A stretch of 44,753 nucleotides of DNA from contig CAJVYS010000012.1 of assembly GCA_913009875.1 (NCBI GenBank), positions 1 to 44,753 of the forward strand, given 5' to 3'. The notes under the pieces are model-generated. The model was not told the DNA's origin, searched no databases, and saw only the letters and a list, made by a program, of their open reading frames with translations. Position numbers and translations under genes: made by a program. Position 1 is the first letter of the stretch; the number at the start of each line of letters is the position of its first letter. This document shows, in pieces, positions 43,174 to 44,753 of this stretch. The DNA is from an uncultured Gammaproteobacteria bacterium. Lineage in GTDB: Bacteria; Pseudomonadota; Gammaproteobacteria; SZUA-152.

Positions 43174-44709
43174 TCAGTCTTCCTGCGTCACGCGCAGCAC
43201 TTCTTCCACCGACGTCTCGCCGGCAAGAATGCGCCGCAGGCCGTCCTGCCGAATACCGGGGCTGGATTTGCGTGCATAACTTTCTATATCGAGCTCACTG
43301 ACGCCATCATGGATCATGCCACGCAGGGTGTCGTCGATTTCCACCAATTCATAGATGCCACTGCGGCCACGGTAGCCCAGATAATTACAGTGCTTACAGC
43401 CCTCGGCCTTGTAAAACGTGGGCGGGTTATCGGTATCAAAACCAAAGCGTTCACAGTCGACCGAACCGGCGGTGTACGAGATCTTGCACTCCGGGCACAG
43501 CAAACGCACCAGGCGCTGCGCCAGCACACCGAGCAGCGTGGACGACAGCAGGAAGGGTTCCACGCCCATGTCACGCAAGCGGGTCACGGCACCAACGGCA
43601 CTATTGGTGTGCAAGGTCGACAGTACCAAATGACCGGTCAACGAAGACTGTACGGCGATCTCCGCCGTTTCCAGATCGCGGATCTCGCCAATCATCACCA
43701 CATCCGGATCCTGTCGCAGGATGGCGCGCAGACCACGCGCGAAGGTCATATCGACCTTCATGTTGACGTTGGTCTGACTGATACCTTCGAGGTCGTATTC
43801 CACCGGATCCTCGACAGTCATGATATTGCGTTTGTGGTCGTTAAGCTGTGTCAGCGCCGCGTACAGGGTGGTGGTCTTACCGGAACCGGTCGGCCCCGTA
43901 ACCAGAAGTATACCGTGCGGCCGACGAATGACATGATCCATCACCTTGTGCGTTCTTTCGTCCATGCCCAGATGTGAAAGATTGAGCCGCCCCGCCTGCT
44001 TGTCGAGCAGACGCATCACCACCCGCTCGCCCTGCCCGGTGGGAATGGTGGAAACGCGTACATCCACCGCGCGACCGGCCACGCGCAGGGAAATACGTCC
44101 GTCCTGTGGTAGGCGTTTTTCGGCAATATCCAGCCTCGACATAACTTTAATTCGTGACACCAGAAGCGGCGCTAGCACCCGACGAGGGGTGAGCACTTCA
44201 CGCAACACACCATCGACGCGGAAGCGCACCACCAGCCGGGTCTCGTAGGGCTCAATATGGATATCCGAGGCATCTTCCTTGATGGCCTGGGTCAACAGGG
44301 CATTGATGAGACGGATGATGGGCGCATCATCTTCACTTTCCAGCAGGTCTTCCGGCTCGGGAAGATCCTGCGCCACCTGGAACAGGTCGGCCTCTTCGTC
44401 GAGGTCGTCCATCATCTGCATGGCCTGGCCGGAGTGCTGCTCGTAGGATTGCTGCAGGCGCGCATCGAATTCATCGATGTCGATCAACTTGATGCGCACC
44501 GGCATACCGAGAAAGCGCCGCACCTCGGCGAGGGTCACGGGGCTGATACCGGGTCGCGCCAGCAGCACGGTGTGATCCGCGTGCTCCTCGCCCACCATGA
44601 CGCCATTGCGCTTGGCGAAGGCGAAAGGCAGGCCATGGGCACCGTGTACCTGGTCCATCTCCCCGGCAGGTATTTCCACTCCGGGCAGTGTATCCACCGT
44701 CTCCGTCAT
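43174..44709 (-). CDS. gspE: Type II secretion ATPase GspE
   Basis: GspE powers pseudopilus assembly at the inner membrane. The 511 residues have an N-terminal domain (1-120), then [20 protein letters not shown] and Walker [10 protein letters not shown] at 272-280. The Asp box VEDPVEYD, Walker [20 protein letters not shown] and [12 protein letters not shown] follow. The zinc-binding C405/C408/C438/C441 cluster (CPEC, CKHC) is the mark of GspE/PilB. It starts at 44709 and ends 44 bases before the window edge. gspF follows after the repeat-filled gap. Confidence 0.96.
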   Translation of the reverse strand: MTETVDTLPGVEIPAGEMDQVHGAHGLPFAFAKRNGVMVGEEHADHTVLLARPGISPVTLAEVRRFLGMPVRIKLIDIDEFDARLQQSYEQHSGQAMQMMDDLDEEADLFQVAQDLPEPEDLLESEDDAPIIRLINALLTQAIKEDASDIHIEPYETRLVVRFRVDGVLREVLTPRRVLAPLLVSRIKVMSRLDIAEKRLPQDGRISLRVAGRAVDVRVSTIPTGQGERVVMRLLDKQAGRLNLSHLGMDERTHKVMDHVIRRPHGILLVTGPTGSGKTTTLYAALTQLNDHKRNIMTVEDPVEYDLEGISQTNVNMKVDMTFARGLRAILRQDPDVVMIGEIRDLETAEIAVQSSLTGHLVLSTLHTNSAVGAVTRLRDMGVEPFLLSSTLLGVLAQRLVRLLCPECKISYTAGSVDCERFGFDTDNPPTFYKAEGCKHCNYLGYRGRSGIYELVEIDDTLRGMIHDGVSELDIESYARKSSPGIRQDGLRRILAGETSVEEVLRVTQED

Positions 44710-44753
44710 CGCCTACTGTCCGACCTTTGGCTGGCTATTCTCCATTATGCCAC

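Overview
This is a Gram-negative, GC-rich chromosomal window, almost certainly from a gammaproteobacterium. It carries gene pairings typical of that class: tsaB beside yoaA, dapA-bamC followed by purC, and gcvR-bcp divergent from dapA. It also has outer-membrane and envelope functions (OMPLA, LpxR-like deacylase, BamC, PBP1B, type II secretion) and c-type cytochromes. I cannot name the genus. The left edge is an assembly edge: bases 111-168 are an Illumina sequencing adapter and 1-110 are low-complexity non-genomic-looking sequence, so real sequence starts near 169 and tsaB is cut.

Layout. 169-4081 (minus strand): TPR lipoprotein, a conserved unknown, yoaA helicase and truncated tsaB. 4445-8400: a c-type haem protein facing pldA, then mrcB (PBP1B), with a 211-bp MITE-like inverted-repeat element only 9 bp before the mrcB start codon. 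8721-12606: an APH-like/P-loop kinase fusion, then a REP-associated tyrosine transposase (RAYT) embedded between a four-copy tandem REPIN array and further REPs of the same family, then a lipoprotein PQQ-type sugar dehydrogenase. 12729-16974: rsmJ, an HTH-receiver protein, a di-haem peroxidase lipoprotein and an LpxR-like lipid A deacylase. 17190-22069: a riboflavin/thiamin/phospholipid cluster ribE-ribBX-ribH-nusB-thiL-pgpA on the minus strand, in which NusB has a long histone-H1-like Lys/Ala tail and RibBX lacks the zinc cysteines of GTP cyclohydrolase II. 22070-23092: no intact gene, but two decayed toxin-antitoxin remnants.

23093-31965 (minus): PilZ-like protein, purL, purC, an MBL-fold hydrolase, bamC and dapA. 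32167-33186 (plus): gcvR and bcp. 33493-38779 (minus): AI-2E-type permease with a coupled small protein, LysR regulator, thpR-pncC and a diguanylate cyclase. 39267-41365 (plus): a QseBC-like two-component pair, followed by a strongly structured ~190-nt candidate small RNA with C-rich loops and a textbook terminator. 41829-44709 (minus): gspF and gspE of type II secretion.

The intergenic space is unusually repeat-rich. At least three GTAG/GTGG-headed REP/REPIN families are present: one with its RAYT in the window, the others orphan here. There is also a family built on a GCCACAGAGGCACAGAG-type arm that forms long inverted repeats, a MITE-like element, a 45-bp perfect palindrome and heptanucleotide arrays. 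The most interesting signals are the C-rich small RNA candidate, the RAYT with its tandem REPIN array, the NusB tail, and the MITE placed against mrcB.
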